A stretch of DNA of 64,000 bases. Origin: Nephromyces sp. MM_2019. Its lineage: Eukaryota > Apicomplexa > Aconoidasida > Nephromycida. A model generated the notes under the pieces. That model saw nothing but the letters and a program-made list of their open reading frames with translations, had not been told where the DNA came from and made no database searches. This document shows, piece after piece, positions 61,574 through 64,000 of the stretch; positions within the stretch are counted from its first letter, which is position 1, and each line of letters begins with the position of its first letter. The stretch covers positions 1-64,000 of the forward strand of contig JADHZB010000871.1 of NCBI GenBank assembly GCA_015657535.1, written 5' to 3'. A program made the translations under genes and the position numbers.

Positions 61574-62459
61574 TTTGCGATTTCTTAAAATATCATTTAC
61601 TCAAAAAAGTTAAGTGGCTCCTTTCCAAATTTGTTTTGAATATTTCAGGTGAGAAATTTGAAGTTGAAATTATGCTGGTTAATTTTTTTGGATATTTAGG
61701 TTCTTCAACCAGAGTATATTGAAAAAATGTTTGTCATGAAAGCAGGGTACCTATAAATTGTAAATGTTTAAAAAACGTAAAAAGTTATAATAGCGCATTT
61801 CCATGAGCAGTTTCGTGAAAATTGTGGGAACCTAATGCCAGTTAATTATTTAAACACGAAGTATTATAGTTAGAATGGATCTGAGGTGACCTATTCGACA
61901 TAACATATATGTATTAATTCTTTCTCGAAAGTTATATGTGCATTGATTTCCAATTTGCCATCATTATTAGTACACATAGATGGTAAAGTCATTCTATTTG
62001 TGAAATGAGTCATTTTCTCAATATAATAAGATTTATGGTTAATATATGACTTTTATGTTAAAGGATAAGAGGACAATTAAATGTGTGAAATAGCTGTCCT
62101 TTATGAATACATCCGGTATAGAGAAGCAAGAAACAGGTGTGTAGGCCTTAAATATAAAGGAGGTGAAATTGTTTATAAATTTGAGAATGGTGAACTAATC
62201 TATAAAAATAATGTTTAATAACGGATCTTCACTAGTGATAAAAATTATAAACATGTCGATTGTATATTAGCGAAGCTAAGCTAATGAGTAGACGAAACGA
62301 GTTTTATAATGTTAACGGGTAAAAATCCAGTATGATTTATAATTATCTTTCGCTAATTTACCCAAAATGAGCTTGGAGGATAAATCAGGTTAAAAAGAAA
62401 CATAAGTAAATAATGTCAAGTGCGATGTGTTAGTAGTTTTCCTACTCTATTAAGAAAAG
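61574..62459. other. Weak coding signal only
   Basis: A 45-residue frame at 62081-62218 begins MCEIAVLYEYIRYREARNRC and is unusually polar for this AT-rich DNA, but nothing confirms it. The rest is AT-rich without recognisable content. Confidence 0.4.
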
Positions 62460-63030
62460 ATGGATGAAGCACAAGTTGTTTTTCTGAATTTATTTATGGA
62501 GGTAAGTTTGATATATAAGACAAGCTATTTGATGTGAAGCTGCCTTATGCTGGCTAATGAGAGTTTTTCTATTGAAAGTTTCAAATTAAAATGAAAAAGT
62601 TGCTGAGTGACATTTTGAGTTTACTTTAGCATCACTTGCATAATTTTGAGACATCACTAGATACATATTAAAAAGTAAACTTTTATTAATATCTAGAATC
62701 TTGAGCTCCCAGATTTACTAGTCAGCTCAATTTACTCACCGTTTGAAATTAAGCTTGAATTTAAGGTAAATAAAAGCAGTAGCATTTTGTAGCAATTTGG
62801 AAGCACAATGAATGGTTTAATAAGTCAAAAGGGAATTTTTATTCCAACACGGGATGTAGCTTCTTGTATTAAAAGGCTTACTTTTAACAAAATTTGAATT
62901 TCAACTTAAAGATTAAATATGAAAAACAGCACAAAGAGCTTATTTAACAACTTAGCAACCCTTAACTGTCGCATTTTATTTTCAGCAAATTGAAATGATT
63001 TGCAAAAATTTTTTTAACAAAATTCATTAG
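62460..63030 (+). CDS. Possible small split gene
   Basis: Three candidate exons, 62460-62501 (MDEAQVVFLNLFME, GTAAGT donor), 62697-62765 (NLELPDLLVSSIYSPFEIKL) and 62986-63030, join in phase 0 to 51 residues ending in TAG. Exon 2 looks genuinely coding, with a leucine/aspartate-rich composition and correct splice sites. The third exon is a guess, and the gene could be longer or a pseudogene. Confidence 0.35.
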
Positions 63031-64000
63031 TAGGCCAAGTGCTTCACTAAAGATCGATGTATTATTGAGTCTTAACATCTTTAGGTTTATAACAATTACC
63101 TCCCAGAACTTATATATTTTAATAACTTTTAACAGCCATCGAATATAATATAATAAATTTAGCAGATTTGTAGGTGAATCGATATGAAAAGCACCAATTC
63201 TTAAAACTAATTTAAGTATATTGAGTTTTGTTGAATGTAAATAGATTAAATTTGATTTACAATAGTTGATTTTTCATGTTACGTTAATTGAAAATTATAT
63301 TGAAACAAAATACTACTTTGAGGAATTCGAGCATTTCAATCCCAAATATTTTGAGTTAAATATAAAATTGCGTAAAATCATTTTTTTATGAATGAATTAA
63401 AATAAAAAAACTTGATTATTATTAAGCTATGACAATAATTAGATTTAGGAATAAAGAATCACGATAATATTTATAAATGTCATCTGTTTTTTAAGACTAG
63501 AGTGGTGCCAGAGTTCATGATTCAAAATTATGAGAAAAAGAGGCAATTAACAAATATATATTTAGCAAAGAGATTGTTGCGTGTTGCATTTTCTTGATTC
63601 CAAGACCTATGTTCAAGTTTTCAATGAATTTATAGAATAAAAAAAATATAATATCTCCTATGGTTCTTATCAGATTTTATTCAAAAGTTTTGGTTCTCAT
63701 ATTTAAGTAGCACTACAAGTTTCTAAGGAGTATCGATTTGTTTATGTTGGACTTCTTGAATTTAATGGAAATTAAGCTTTAGTATCATTATCTATAAAGA
63801 CACAGCCAATAAGTTATGTGTATACCAAAAGTAAGTTCCCTTTAACTGATTTCCAAATATCTTTTAAATTAAAGGGTTTCACGAGTTTTTAGGGGTGTTA
63901 TGCTGATTTAGCACTCCTGTTATAAGCTAAGACATAAATTGACAATTTTAAAAGGCTCTAGAAAAAACTATTAACTCTCAATAATCACATCTATTGGCAC
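63031..64000. other. AT-rich, nothing recognised
   Basis: No open frame, splice-bounded exon, RNA gene or repeat could be supported to the window end. Confidence 0.55.

Overview
This is nuclear DNA of an AT-rich, intron-dense, unicellular eukaryote. Genes are split by short GT..AG introns, and spliced models join in phase. TAA, TAG and TGA all serve as stops, so the standard code applies. An IFT140 homologue and a CKK-domain microtubule minus-end protein imply a flagellated stage. My best guess is an alveolate, perhaps a relative of those apicomplexans that keep purine genes (Nephromyces or Cardiosporidium type), but this is inference and no single sequence here proves the lineage. Exon coordinates were assembled by hand from ORFs plus splice sites.

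Left domain (1-16.6 kb): an extraordinary load of CA/TG and TA microsatellites fills flanks, introns and even codons. It holds a minus-strand coiled-coil gene of tiny exons (running off the left edge), a Rei1/ZNF622-like 60S biogenesis factor, an OCIA-like membrane protein with a low-complexity tail, and an ATP11/ATPAF1 F1-ATPase assembly factor. Non-coding CA/TG runs are strand-ordered: the 5' flank of each of the four genes is CA-rich on its sense strand.

Middle (13.8-31 kb): a minus-strand RFC-like AAA+ gene with a perfect PIP box straddles the compositional border. After it come a four-TM membrane protein, a 13-exon mitochondrial membrane/coiled-coil protein, and a proline/asparagine-rich protein. 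Large gene-poor AT-rich gaps lie at 20.5-23.2 and 31-33.9 kb.

Centre (33.9-44.7 kb): the most striking object is one 24-exon gene encoding a PurF-PurD-PurM-PurN fusion of 1719 residues. Shared exons cross every domain border. The PurF part keeps its catalytic motifs, while PurD, PurM and PurN have lost nearly all recognised active-site signatures.

Right (45.4-64 kb): compact genes for MsrB, a DNAJC9-like protein, IFT140, an F-box protein, a CKK-domain protein, a small coiled-coil protein and the RNA polymerase III repressor MAF1. The last 2.4 kb hold only weak coding signals. No tRNA, rRNA, transposon or CRISPR array was recognised.
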